From Phalacrocorax aristotelis (taxonomy: Eukaryota; Chordata; Aves; Suliformes; Phalacrocoracidae): a DNA stretch of 64,000 nucleotides. Positions 35,629-48,888 of the stretch are shown piece after piece (within the stretch, counting starts at the first letter, position 1; each line of letters begins with the position of its first letter). The notes under the pieces were generated by a model, which saw only the letters and a list, made by a program, of their open reading frames with translations, did not search any database and was not told the DNA's origin. The stretch is from positions 134,974,125 through 135,038,124 of the forward strand of contig NC_134276.1 of NCBI RefSeq assembly GCF_949628215.1, read 5' to 3'. A program made the translations under genes and the position numbers.

Positions 35629-36999
35629 ATGTACTCAATGTTCTATAGCTGTTTTTTAAAATGAGATAGGCTAGCCTGGTAGGTAGAGTCGCTTTTCAAA
35701 AGAGAGGCTGTAGGTGGGGCTGTTCGGTCTCCTCAGTCATTCATGCAAATGGCAGAAATAAAGGTAAATTGACAAGAAGCCTTCTGAACTCTGCAGTAGC
35801 CATGCCATTTCTGAAAAATATAGCTTGCCCCCATTCTTAGCTGAGGATGTTGTCCCAGGAAGTTTTCTGTACACTACCTTGTAGAGAAATCCATTGTTGA
35901 GAGAGCCAAAAGTGGGGCAGGATCTGACAGATGTCAGCCATTGCAAGCCCAAGCCTCATCTTGCCCTTTCACTTCCAGCTGCTTTGAAGAAAAAAAGGGA
36001 TCCTTTGAGGTATCAAAAGATACTCTTTAAAACCTCCCGTACCTGTTTTCCTGCAGGGAGCAAACACTCCTTTTTCTGCTTTACCATGAGCATCTTGACT
36101 GCTGTCGAGGGCTGGTCTGCATCTATGATTGCCTTTCCCTAGCTTCTGCTTTCTTTCAGTCTGTTAATATGAAGAACTTTACCGCTTGACTTTATTGCTG
36201 CTCCTCGTTTACCAGAGCAGTGGAAAAAAAGTCAGTCTTTGCTTGTTGTCATTATGGTTCTCAGGACCAGGAATAAAACTTAAAATTTTATCTTCTTGTT
36301 AAAAAAAAAAAAAAGCTGTACTGGTAGAAAAAACTTGTTTTTTAATTACAAAAAAAATCAGCTTGTTCTTATGGTTGTAGCAAAATAATCCTTTTGTCTC
36401 AAGACCTGCTGCAGAAACTAAAATTCTTTGTAAAATTAAATAAAAGCAGTTGTATATCTATCGTCTTTCTGCATTTACGTTTTCTGCTGACACCAGGGCC
36501 TCTCATTAGGACTACCAGGCAAAACTCTTCCTGTCCAAGTGTTCAATTCTGTTTGAAACTCATGTAAACGATATTGGTGAAAACAATGATTTCTAAGTAT
36601 TTATTTTAAGACGAAACTTTAAAATGCGTTACAGAAAGCAGCTCTGTTTTTTTCCAGAATTCTTCTTCCCTCACCGTGCTGCTTGTCATTTTTCTTGAGT
36701 GTAAATGAATGGTCCATTAACGTACCTGTAATTGTTTTACAGCTTTTAAAATATTTTAGTGTATAGTCATAAATAGTCCAAGTCCTCTGTATTCAAAGCA
36801 AAAGGAGCAGTACCTTGCTGTTACCACTTCTAACGGCATTGAAATTCTTCAGTTAGAACTGTTTTTCTGGGTTTGGTGCTGCATTCATTAGTGATGTTTA
36901 TGTATAAAGGTGATGTTTAAAAAAAAAATTGGAGCAAGAAGAGGTCAGCACTGAGGTCAAACCATGATTTTGCTTTAGGTTATATGTATTAATGTTTGG

Positions 37000-37046
37000 T
37001 ATTCTTAACATTTTGTTGATGCATATTCTTAACATTTTGTTGATGC
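37000..37046 (+). repeat. Tandem duplication of a 23-base unit
   Basis: Two identical copies, 37000-37022 and 37024-37046, each starting tattcttaacattttg and ending ttgatgc, separated by one A. Perfect identity suggests a recent replication-slippage event. Confidence 0.95.
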
Positions 37047-37719
37047 TCCTCATTCCATTGGTTTTTCCATTACTATATTCTGGATAATACTAAATATATT
37101 TCACAGTGGATTTGAAGTATTTGTGAGAGCAAATCAGTCTTGAAATGCTTATGTGGAAAATTCTGGTTTAATGGATTTCTTCCTTTCTCCTGGACTGCTT
37201 TTTTAACATAAAGAATTTGGCACATTCTGTTGTCTTCCATATATGGTGGAAAGGGATACATCAAGTCTGTCACTAGTGTTTTAGCAGTACCTAGGAGAGG
37301 GACTGAGTTATTCCCAATTGTAAGGATTTACTCTAATGGTGAAGTTGAAATTCTGGCCTTCAGACATGGCCATTTGAAATGTTTTCAGTGTTTGGCATGC
37401 CTCTTAGTACTGTCAAGAAAGGGGATTGCTACTACCAGTAGTTATGTGAAGTGTGTACTTCTTGTGGATGACACTAGGATGAAGACCGAGTCCTCTGATT
37501 TTTAGCATTTACATTCCATTTAATATAAGTGGATTTGTTTCTGTTGTTGTTACTTCTGTTGCAGATTAGGCATAGACATTTTTTTCTACTTGGAGGTTGG
37601 AAGTTGCACTCCATTGAAAAGGACTTGCTTGTGCAGGGGGAGTAGGACTTGGTACAGTGAGGAACATGAAGATAGGAGCCTATGCACTCTAACAGAGTCT
37701 CATCTTCTCTACCATCTAG

Positions 37720-37940
37720 AAGTTCCATTGAAAGGAAACTTTGAAGGCTGCAAGACAAGTCCAAGATGTGCAGTTCAGTTGCTCCCAGGCTGTGGTTCTT
37801 AACAGACCGTCGCATCAGAGAAGATTACCCTCAGCAGGAGATCTTGAGAGCACTGAAGGCCAAGTGCTGTGAAGAGGAGCTAGATTTCCGGGCCTTGGTG
37901 ATGGATGAAGTGGTGCTGACCATTGAGGATGGAAATCTTG
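37720..37940 (+). CDS. RIMKLB: RIMKLB first coding exon: beta-citrylglutamate / NAAG synthase B (partial gene)
   Basis: RIMKLB is a cytosolic ATP-grasp ligase of the RimK family; it joins glutamate to citrate (beta-citrylglutamate) or to N-acetylaspartate (NAAG), an abundant brain peptide. The exon follows an acceptor ending ctctaccatctag and ends at a donor gtgagc. The ATG at 37766 gives 58 codons plus one base: [20 protein letters not shown], then [20 protein letters not shown], then [18 protein letters not shown](G). This equals the human N-terminus apart from a handful of residues and covers only the start of the pre-ATP-grasp region; the catalytic domain is encoded further right. The frame runs on into the intron and stops at a chance TGA near 37972, which is not the real end. 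The paralogue RIMKLA is less likely because of the match and the MFAP5 neighbour. Confidence 0.95.
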
Positions 37941-40900
37941 GTGAGCGTGAGCTAAGGCTGGGAATGTGCTGAAAGGGTACTTGGGAAAAGACTGTAAAAT
38001 GGAGCATCTGTACTCTTTAATAATGAATTCCATGTGTGCCAGACTACCATACATCATCTAAATCACGTAGATGTACATGATACCATGTTCTTTAGCATAT
38101 AGTGTGGTAATCAAATTTAATTGTTAACTTTGCTAATTTGCATTAGAACTACTTTGGCCTTTCTTCTGTAGAACAGAGAGGACGGTTCCTTTAGTTTATT
38201 GATTCCAGGATAAGGCCTATAGGACCTCTGAATTAAGAAGAAAATACAAAGTTTGATTTTTGCATAGGTACTTGAAGTTTATGGGTCACATTTAAAGAGT
38301 TTCAGGGGACTTGTTTCTTCTGTTTGTGTTCTGACTCCAAGACAGCAAACACATTTGAAATAAACTAAAAGGAATTTTCAATGGATAGTACAAATTATTA
38401 TGGAGCTAGAGGTAGTAATGTGACATAACTAAAGCATGCTGCTGTATGCATGTGTAGTTACATATATGCCAAAAAAGAACAGGGCTGAAAAACAAAGTAT
38501 GCGCATCAGAATAATTTGAACTATTACTACAACTTACACTGTTTTAAACTAAACTCTAAGATTTCTGTTCTGTTTTCCTATTGGCTTTTTTTTTTCCTTA
38601 GAAATGTTAAGTAAAATGATTCTGTAGATAGTAAGCTTATGTTGTAGGAAGAAGATTAATACCACCAATGTCAAGCTATATAACACTATTACATTTTTTT
38701 AACTTTTTAATTTGGATTTCCTAAAGGAAGGAGACTGCAGTGTTGTTTTGTACCTTTATCTCTTCCATTTCTCCTCCCCATGTATCAGTTAAAAAAAATC
38801 ACTGGAGATCCAGGGAAGAATTGCATTTCTGAAAGTTGTATTAGAATAATTATGTGTGGGAAGAAAATATAAAAGTACCCTAAGCCCTAAGGAAGAGGCT
38901 GCCATGGGATCTTACACCTTGTTCCTTATTGGGGAATCTCTGTAGGAGGGATATCTTAAAACTGGCTCTGAGGAAGAACTTTGGTTGGAATTTGTACCTT
39001 ACTCTACCATGTATCAATCAAGCATAAAACAAATGCATGGGGAAAAACAGGCTTTTTGATTCTGGAATTAGTAAACTTTTATTTGCTTACTTTGTCTTTT
39101 ATTCCGAGGTGTCTATGATTTTTATCAGAGACTTGAAAATCTGTAGGATGTCTTCAAATGAAGGCACTTATTGTCAGGAAGCCTGAACATCTTATTGCTC
39201 TGAGCATGCTGTCCTTTGGACAACGTGTTCTGTAAAGGCAGCCATTCTGGACTGTAGCTGTAGTCTCTAAGATGCATAACTGGTCCTTCAGCATTTCAGT
39301 ATTGTTTTTGTGTCTTGGTGATGTTTTCTTCTTTCCTGTCTTCTGCCTGTCTTTGGGGAGTTAAATATGGCAAATCATGAATTGTGGGCCTTTCTGCTCT
39401 CTTCCATTTAATGTCTCCTAATGCTTCCTCTATTGCAAGAAAAAAAGATAAAGTATGCAAGTTGGAAAACTAATACTGAGGAATGTGTAGTACAAGAAAG
39501 ACTAAAATTAAGGCAATGAATAGAAAGAAAATGCAAAAACCAGATATCATTTTCATACAAAGTGTTCATTCAAACTTATGTGAATAAGTGACCTTTGGAA
39601 AGGAGTGAGATAGAAATTTCCTTATAAATCATCTGGACTGGCTAATTGTGGCAAGGTGTGTGTTTTTGGGAGGGTATGTGTGGGAATTGTCTTCTATCAA
39701 ACAATTATTTCTGTTGGAGAGAGATGAAAAATATCTCTTAACTTTCCAGTTTTCTTTTTTCTAGTGCTAGCCCACATATTTTAATACAAATTGCTGGTGG
39801 AGGACAGAAGCAAAAGTTTTGTGTTTCATTTTCCTTGTTAAAGTTCTCATTTGGCCTAGGAGAAGGTGTCCTGGAACAAAATCCAGGAGGTAATGCATTC
39901 TGTACCTTTTTGTTATCTACTGGTGTGCGAGGGGTCCAGGTTGAGTAAAATTTTGTACAACATAGAAGAGTTGATGAAGAGAACGTGTCTTCGGTGGATA
40001 ATAACCTGCTTTTGCTTCCACTTCTACCATTATTTGTGTTGAAAGCTTAGCAATACAGGGCTCAAACTCTGACTGTAGTACATGGTGTTGGAGGAAGTAG
40101 TAGTTAGGTTTTCACATACTCAATACAGATTGTGATTAGAGCTTGTTAACTTTACAAAGTCAAGTTGAAAAGGATGGGATGTTATTTAAAACTTTAAAAG
40201 TGTGGTATTTCTGTAGATGATATAATCAGGGATAGTACTATGTGGACTTCCTGACTGTCAGGAACGTGGCTGAAGACTTCAGAGGTCAAAAATTCAGCAT
40301 AGGACATTAAAAAGCTTGAAATGATTTACCTCACAGAGGTAGAGTGGAAAAGACACTTCTAAACTTAAGAAAATTGAGCAGAACAGTGAGATACGTACCA
40401 AAATTGAAAATGGACACTTCTACCAATTACATAGTGTATACCTTGACAGTAGAGCACATGATCACTGAAGCCCAGAGCCAAAGACAGATGTGGAAAACTT
40501 CTGTGATGCTGAGACTCTGACAAAATCTATGTATGTCAGAGGGTGATAAGATTTGCCCTGTACCTGATGGGGCCACAGGGAGGGGAGAGGTAGGGCTGTT
40601 TCAGTCAGCGGACACAACAGTAGCGACTCCTTGGAGCATTACTCTGCTGTACTACGGGGCTGGAGTTCCCCGCAAACCAACAGTGTAGCCCCAGCTGCTG
40701 GTTCCTTTTCTTCTGCAGCTGAAACTTGGGATGACCCAGCATCCCAAGCACCCCCCCACAGCCCTTGTATTACTGGCCACATGATGAACATGCATGCAGC
40801 TCAAGATCAATGTTATGTGCCTCAACGTAGCATGAGTCCAAAAAATGATTGTAAATGCAAGTCAAGAGACATAGAACTAAAGATTTTCCTTTAAGTTTAG

Positions 40901-43900
40901 AAGGAAACTCTTAAACTAATCTGTGTTTAAACTGTTTTGGAAATAGTTTAAGTTCAACAAATAGTTTTTGAAAATAACTATGGTTTATGCCTTATTTAAG
41001 TAAGTGCCTGCTTACCTGAGCCATGCATTCCTGTTTCCTTTGCATGCTGGCAGTAGTACTTTGTAGATCTCCAAGGCAGAAACTGAGTTAAAATAAGTGG
41101 AAAAGTCTATCTGCATAAAACAGTGAATATTTTTCTACTTCTTTGGTGGGCTGAACCTGTTGAAATGGTTACTGAATCAGACGTGCACAACACTGGTGCA
41201 CAGAAACGGACAGGAATGTATGTATGGAAAAAAATGGAGGGTGATAGCGCAGCTGTTCTGATTTAAACTGGCTCAAACTATGGTGTGACTGTAGCCTAAG
41301 TTTCTTAAGAGTTAAATTCTTGAAGCTAAATCAGTCTAGTGCAGATATGCTGTAGAATGGAGCAGCTGTGTTCCTCTTGTCCCTTTCCCCCTTCTGCTGT
41401 GGCTGCTTGCCTTGAATGAGGACTTCATGTCTTTCATGGCTTGCTTTCCGTGTTGTAGTTAAGCTAATCTAATTCAAAAAAAGGTGACCAAAGTCTCTGC
41501 TCGTTTGCAGGATATGCTGCTTGTGTGAGTTGGGCTGGCTAATCCAAAGGAACACTAACTCTGCCCAAATAATTAAGAGTTTTCTGTTGGAATAGTTTGC
41601 TGCATCAACCCATTTTGTGGTCACACAATTGCTAGCTCTAGTACACCAGGGCAGGAGAGAATGGGATTGCTTTTTTAGGGAATGGCTTGTATTTATGTTG
41701 ATTTAGTTGTAGCTTCAAGGCATACTTTAAAACAGAGGAATTTTCTAATGGTTGGGGTTCTTGATAGTGTCAGCTTTAGGGGTTTTTTTTGTGTGTGTGT
41801 TTCTTTGAAGCATCTGGTATTTACTGCTGCAAGGAAAGCACTGGATTACAAAACTAAATGGCTAGTTGCCTAATCTAGTTTGGCAATTCCTATATTCATT
41901 TGAAATATAGAGCATGTAATTTAACAGAACTCTGCATGACTTTTTCAGACACACATCTGAAGTCTTAACAGTGAGTCCTGTTAAAAATATGTAATTATAA
42001 ACTATTTGTCCAAGTTTGCTACTGCAGCGATATAACTGACTTGGGGAGTTTGAAACTAGACAAATAAAGCTTGTGAGCAGGAGTGTGCGGGGTGGGATGG
42101 GGGTGGAGGTGGGGGAAGCCTGTAGGGAATAAGCATGCTATAAGTCTTAGTGGACAAGAGACAAAAGATAATTAATTGGTTGTCTCTTCTTTCTGGATAG
42201 AGCACTCTTTTTCTTCTTACTCGTGTCTAGGATTTAGCAGTAACCTTCCCCACAGACTACACGTTTTACCTGTAAGGAAACACAGTTCAAGAACTGTTCA
42301 TTGGTGAAGAATGTGCTAGGGAAGTGTGGATATTTACTTCATTAAAATTGTATACAAGAATATCGTCATTAAAATTCTTTGCTACCAGAATAGCAGAAGT
42401 TGGAGAGAACTCAGCCAGCACTTGGCAATTCTTTTATTATAGGTTTTTGGAATCTCCATGTCTTTAGATACTGTCCTGTGAAGGAAAATAGTTTTAAGGA
42501 AAGTTGTTTTTGTATACTTTTGATTCTGAAAGATGCTGGAGTGAGTGGAATTGGAGTGTCCTAAAGCATAAAACAAAGTGTGAGCTTTTCCTTTGGGAAT
42601 GTAAAAGCAAGCGATTAGCCTAGGTGAGGAATAAAAAGGTCATAATAGTCATCTGTTGTTAAACAGTAATACTTTGTGCATTGTCAGCTGGCTTTTCTTA
42701 CATCAGATGGATGACATCTGGGAGCCGACCTGCTGTCTTAATCTCTTCTGCAGAGGAAGTATTTAGAAGATAGATTCTTTTAACTTGGTAAAGGTTGCTG
42801 GTGTGCTGATGTAGGCATCTGGGTTTCCTGTGTGGGCCTGAAATTTGTAGTATTCATCACTATTTTGTTTAAGTCTTTAACCTTGCAAAATCTGATTTTG
42901 TTTTATATGATCTGTCCTTCATTTCTAATTTGGTCTGATCTAATAACAAATAGTCATGATCTTTGATTACCACCCCCACCCTGGGTTAGATAGCATTGGA
43001 AACAAACATGGAGGAATCAGGATAGTTGGAAGATTTCTGTGAAGTATAGAAAGCTGGGGAAAAAAGTGTGAGGTTGGATAACAAATTCCTGTGTTTTCAG
43101 TGTAATGGTAAGAAAAGCACTCTATCACCTAGGTCCATGATAAGGGAAGGCTTTCACGTCTATGAAACAGTTGCCATATCAAAACTCAATATTTTTGAAT
43201 CATCTTTAAGTCACCTAAAGACTGTCACACAATAGGGAACATAATTGCTGCCTCTTCCTGCTGACTGTTTCAGCAGTCCCCTGGCACTTGTTAAGTCCAG
43301 CAGTGCACCTTACTGTAAGAGCTTTTCCTGTGGTGTGCAGCAATGGCTCTGGGAGTGATGAAGCAGAGGCAAGTAGCCTTGGCAAGGTGCCTTGTTGAGC
43401 ACTGCAGAGTTGGCCTGATTCCTGCTACTAACAACAGCCAGAGCAGCCATTGCTTCCTCTGCAGAGTTGGGAAATTGGTTTGTAACTCAATAGTGAGAGC
43501 TGGAGAAGAAACTGCATTGTGTACAAAGGACTTGGAAGGTGGTTAGACATTACTAGTAGGCAGTTCTGGACTACGTAGAGGGGATTCTGGAATGGTAGCT
43601 ATGTTTAGAGGTGGGTGACTATGTGACCACCCTAGCATTAGATACCCAAGATAAACACATCTCTAGTAGTAAAACCAGCATTTTTTTAATAACAGCTTAT
43701 TTCAATAGCTGGCACATATTTTAGGGGAGAACTGTTTTCTTTCAGAACTGTGACACCAAACACAACTTTCTTATGATGCATGTAGGAAGAAAGGATTTAT
43801 ACTCTGTGACCCTGAGTGTCCATGCAGTTTTATTCCTTACTGTCCAGGATTTCTGTTCTTCCGTGAATGATTGCCTATTATCTCAAGCTGATGCTAAATA

Positions 43901-45286
43901 ACAAAGGCTAACAATGAAGTTGATAATCTCAAAATCGTTCTGTTTCTTCAGTAAATGTCAGTATGTCATCAGTGGTAGATATGGGCTCAGTCCAAGCTAC
44001 CTTTGCAATGTAGAAAGGTAGGAATGTTTCTGCTGAAGTTTTTCATTTGCAAGTGTTCTGGAACAGTGAGCTAGGAAAATCAGACTTGTAGAGCACATCA
44101 TCTTGAACATACATGTGTGTCATCATATCTGAACATGCCAGAAAGCATTGCCAAATTTTTAATTGTAAGAATACTTAAGAATGGCCGTCTGGAGGAAAAA
44201 CAATGTAAAAAAGACAGAAGTAAGATGAAAGAGGTATTTCCATACATTACAGTCAAGAAATGAAAATTAGCCTAACATTTCACAAGACAGTCTTTACCTG
44301 GCTGGGGGTTTCTGTGTCACTTTCCTGACAATCCCTGCTCCAGTGCTCTGTCACCTAAGCAAGTTATGCTGGCACAATTGTCTGAGCAGTTCTGTTGTGA
44401 ACCAGGTCTACATCCTGGTGTAGTCTTAAACCAAATCAGCTTCTCCTTGGTGGAGGGTGTTTCTTAATGCTGCATCAGTTCTCCAAGGCAGGTAAGAGCA
44501 TGACTGCACAAACAGTAGTATGCTCCAGCACTTAAATCAGGAGGGCAAAGTGTGTGTATGTTGGGGTGTGAGAGATCAGGAGATACCACAAGTATTGATG
44601 TGAAAAATTTACCATATGAAACTGACAGCTATGCTTGCTTTACCAGATTTATGATCAGAGAAGTACTCTATTACCTGTTCTTTAAGCAATGACAGTAGCT
44701 TCAGTTTTCTCCACCTTTTCTCCAAGTATAGTTGATACTATTTGTGAATGATGGCCAGTTCATTGATCCTCAGTGACTGTGAATATGAGAGGCTGGTACT
44801 ACTGAACTTTTTTCAGTGTTGAGATGGATCTTCCAGTGTGCAGACCTGTGTTTTAACTGATACAGCCTTCTAGGTATGCCAGTGGCCGTGGACAAGGCCC
44901 TTTATTTTCTTTTCTTGTAAATTCTGTCTATAAAATGTGGCGAAATACTGGTTTCAAGAATTACACTTTCCTTTTATATCTGCCCTTTGCTGCATGAAGA
45001 GACTGGAATGAAAGAGAGAACCAAAAAAAAAAAGAGGTGTCACTAATGAAACTATAACTCATTTTTTATTTCCTTGTATTGTGAATAATTAACATTTCCA
45101 GTGTCACAAAAATCTGTGGTGGTGTCCTTTTAATGATTGTTCTTCAAATAGAAGAATTTATATGATTTCAGTATCTGTTTAAACGTCTAATCCATTTTAG
45201 GATTAAAAGTGTGATGGAGTTGTAAAATGCTTTTGTAATTGTCAAAAGTTTAAGGAAGCTTTGGTAAGCAGAATGTGTTATATGTG

Positions 45287-45341
45287 CTCTGACATCATGA
45301 GCAGAATACCTGAGAACAAAGGTGTTCTGCTCATGTCAGAG
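45287..45341. repeat. Imperfect inverted repeat, 22-bp stem with 8-nt loop
   Basis: The left arm 45287-45311 and right arm 45320-45341 pair over 9 bp, then 13 bp, with a single 3-nt bulge (CAT) on the left arm and one G-T wobble; the loop is gagaacaa. The pairing stops at both outer ends. The stem is shorter than a usual microRNA precursor (about 33 bp). Confidence 0.85.
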
Positions 45342-48300
45342 AAACCCTGCTAGAATTACACTTAACTGCTTAACTGCTTTAACTAATACAAGGCTTTTAC
45401 TATCATACAGAAAGGTTTTCTTGGTCTGTACTTCCATATAGTGCAACTATTGAACTGGGGACTATCTTGCTTTGCTGTGCTTGTTACTCAACACAGCTGT
45501 GAGTAAAATGTGGATTTTTTTTTTTTTCTTTTCCTGAGAGGACACGCTTCTGTGGTTTGTTCTACCCCCCCACCCCCCCTTTTTTTTTTTTCCCTCCTTT
45601 CAGTGAAATTGTACCAGTGAAGAATGTGGCTTCCAGACCCTGGGAATATATATTCATGAAAGAGAGGGGAGAGGAATGTGCTCCTTTCTAAGCTAAAGTG
45701 AAAAAGTAATCCAATGGCATACTTGCACTGTGTGCTTAACATGAAGAAAGTTCTGTTTCATACACATGATGTTGCATGATACAGATGGAAGTACTGGAGA
45801 ACTGAACATGCCCAGTACTAGCATAGTGGAAGAACAGATATCGGAAGAGGCAGGCTAATGATTTGATCCATTTTGACAAGGAGTGAGGTAAAAAGACACC
45901 AGTGTTCGCTCCTGGATGTTTTAGCTGAGAAAGCGGGGTGGGATGCACTGACACAGTAAATAGGGCAGATGATTTTGTTTACACTAATAGTTGTAATACA
46001 ATAACACTGAAATAATATGCTCAAAATCCATGTTATCAAATCCTGTTTCTTGACAGTTTCTGTCTAAAGAAGAATTAGATCTGGTAGGGAAACAGCAGTC
46101 AGAAGATCAATAAATACCTCCCCTGAGTTCTAAGAACTTGATTTGAAAGTGTCCTCTTGGTATCTAGTCTGTAGTCTTGTAGCATTGGTACAATGCTGTG
46201 GAACTTCTGGTGGGGGGATTTTCTTTCAGTTTTAAGTTTTTGCAAGGGCAGAAGAGGAAGTTGTTTGTAAAAAGTTGTGTAAGTGTTCCCCTTAGTTGTT
46301 CGGAATATAAAACTATTGTTTGAGAAGTAGTTCAGGAATAGAAATAAGTAAGTAGCATAGACAGCTGCTGGATCACAGTACAAATGTGGTTCTCATTACA
46401 GGTCTGTCTGATACGCTCACCATCACAACACTGGGCATCCCCGGTCACTGGGAAGGCGTAAGGGAGTTTAAGCCAGCGCAAACCTATTGCTCTCTTAAAA
46501 GCTCTTTGGGTAGTCATTCAGTTTTTATACTCTAGGTTGGGCTGAGCCGTATATACGCTCCCCTGTGCTGATCTAGGTATCTCTGGAAGACGTTCATGCT
46601 CTTGCTGCTCTCCTGGACAGACTTTACAACAACCAGTCAACAACACGACTGAGTCAGCCAATCCCATTAACTGTTGTAACTCTTTCATCTAAAAAGCTGC
46701 CCTGTGGTCCCCTTTGTAATAGTATAAGGTCAGCTTGCTTTGCTGCAGGTGTGGTCACTTTCCACATTCTTCCCAGAGCTTCACAAGCACATTACACTTG
46801 CCAGTATCCACTGAGCCTTCTCAGGAGTTTATTGATCAATCACATGGAGAGAAGAGCTGGCAGCATATAGAATCTGGAGCTAGGAGCATTTGCCAGGGTG
46901 TAAGAGCCTTCTCTTACAACTTCTCTCTTAGGTGGTGAAAGTAATGCAATATGAGTGTATATCTTCCCAGGTTTATGCCCTGACCTTAGAGAAGTAGCAT
47001 TTTAATCTTCTAACCTGGTAGATATTCGCTTTATGTAACACAAAACAGGTGATATGAACAGAGGGAGACCAGCTTAGCAAGACTGTATAGCCTAATGACT
47101 GTGTCAATATTTGGATTCCACATCCAAGTAACTGTCCTTGAATGACAAGGTAAAATAATATCTCCACCACCAACAAATACTTACTGTGAAAAGTGCCTAA
47201 ATCCCTTTGTGAAACTAGTGTGACAAGTCAAGCTGCTTCTTCCAAGTTTCTTTTTATGCTCCAAATAGTACTGTGAAGGTCTTGAATTAATGAATTGATG
47301 CTCCTGCTTTCCCCCACCCCAATAAAAATTACTGACTTTGTTTTTCCATTAGCTTTTGAAGCTGCTTAGACCACCCAATTGAGAATCATCTGAGGATGTA
47401 ATTTTTGGTCAAAACATTACTTAAATAAATTAGAATGAATTGAATTTGTCACTCAAGGGAATCATGGCCTTTAGTGTTTTTGTTAGTCTGTTTTTACTAT
47501 ATTGGGCCTATTTGTTCAAACAGTATTTTATGAAGTGACAGTACCATATATCATGAATGAACATAAATGTATATGTTGTTTCAGTACAGACAAGTCTGAC
47601 CTATCAGTAGTAGACAGTTTTTGGAGATTGAGATCACAGATTTTTTTTCTTCCAGTTATTTAACTTTTTTACTCAGTAGTGCCAAAGTATTAATCTGAAA
47701 ATTTTAGTACTTCTTAAAAACACAGATTAAATCCTTTGTAATATACTTGTAGTATGAGTGCAATGGTTTGCTGTGTTTACCAAGGCAGAAAAAATATATA
47801 GGAAAGTTAAGGGACTTGTCTAAGGCACCACAGTATGTAGATGACTTGATTTATGGCTATGACTAGATTGCTAGCAACTTGCTAAATTGCTAGCTAACTT
47901 GTACTAAGACCAGTATTTCAACTTAATTTGCTCATTTTATGCTTTGACATCTGAATGGGTGACCTAACTGCTGAAATTGCTAATGTACTGACATTATGTT
48001 TACTTCCTGTGAAAGCCAGGATTTATTTAAAAGTATAATTTCAGACACTCAAGATGGTAAATGGATGAGATGTCCTAATCAGTAATGCTTTCTTCCCTGC
48101 TTTCCAGTAAAAAGAGCATATTGCTTGCTTTCTTTCTCATGTCTGAAACAACAAAAACATGGTTTCATCTGTTGGCCATGCAGGTGAGACTGGTACAGAA
48201 CTGGTACTTTGCTTAGTTTGGGCAAGGAAGTCTTGGTTTTAGTATCGATTCTGTTCTTAAGTGACATACTGTATCTGATGAAACATTGTATGGGGTGTTT

Positions 48301-48861
48301 TTTGAAATTGTGGATGGGTCTCATATCACCCATCTTAACATTGTAATGGGCCAAGACTTTGCATTATAAAACAGATTTTTTTTTTTATTGCTTCTAATTT
48401 GCCCTTCCTTATAAATATACACCCCCAGTCATTAAGTCTTAAATGTCTTTTTGAGGGAATTTTGGAAATTTTCTGCAAAGTGATTCAGTGGAAGGAGGAC
48501 ACAGGGTAAAAAAAGAGTATTTTTTGTATTTTTCTCTAAAATTTTAAGGATGTTTTTGGAAGAACTAGCTTGGAACAGGAACTCAATTTGGCTGAAGTGG
48601 CTTTTGCTTGTTATTCCTGTGGAAGTAGACATATATTTGTCCCAAATTATTACCCTTTCAAAAAATAGTCTGTTAAGCATCTTAGAGGCTTAAGCTTCAC
48701 AGGTAAAACAATTGAAACATACCCTGTATTATGCAAGAGAAGAACTTCTGGTGGTGTGGCCTTGTCTGCTCTGGGATGGGCTACAGTTTGGTCTGAGCAC
48801 ATAATTTAAAATGGAGATTTTCTTTTGTGTTGGTTATACCTCCTCTCACTGACACAAAGGC

Positions 48862-48888
48862 CTGAATGGAGTAAATCACTCCATTCAG
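48862..48888. repeat. Perfect 11-bp inverted repeat, 5-nt loop
   Basis: CTGAATGGAGT, loop AAATC, ACTCCATTCAG. A clean small hairpin in RIMKLB intron 2. Confidence 0.9.

Larger units (their letters stand above)
30191..37719 (+). other. RIMKLB: RIMKLB intron 1 (presumed)
   Basis: AT-rich sequence after CpG island E with poly-T (30739-30755), poly-A (36301-36314), a TG/TA repeat (35607-35628) and a 24-base tandem duplication (37000-37046). No coding exon is recognisable in it; additional untranslated exons cannot be excluded. Confidence 0.55.

Noticed and set aside
45287-45341. Naming the hairpin a microRNA gene
   Set aside because: The stem is about 22 bp, shorter than a normal precursor, and the outer flanks do not pair. 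Kept as an inverted repeat only.
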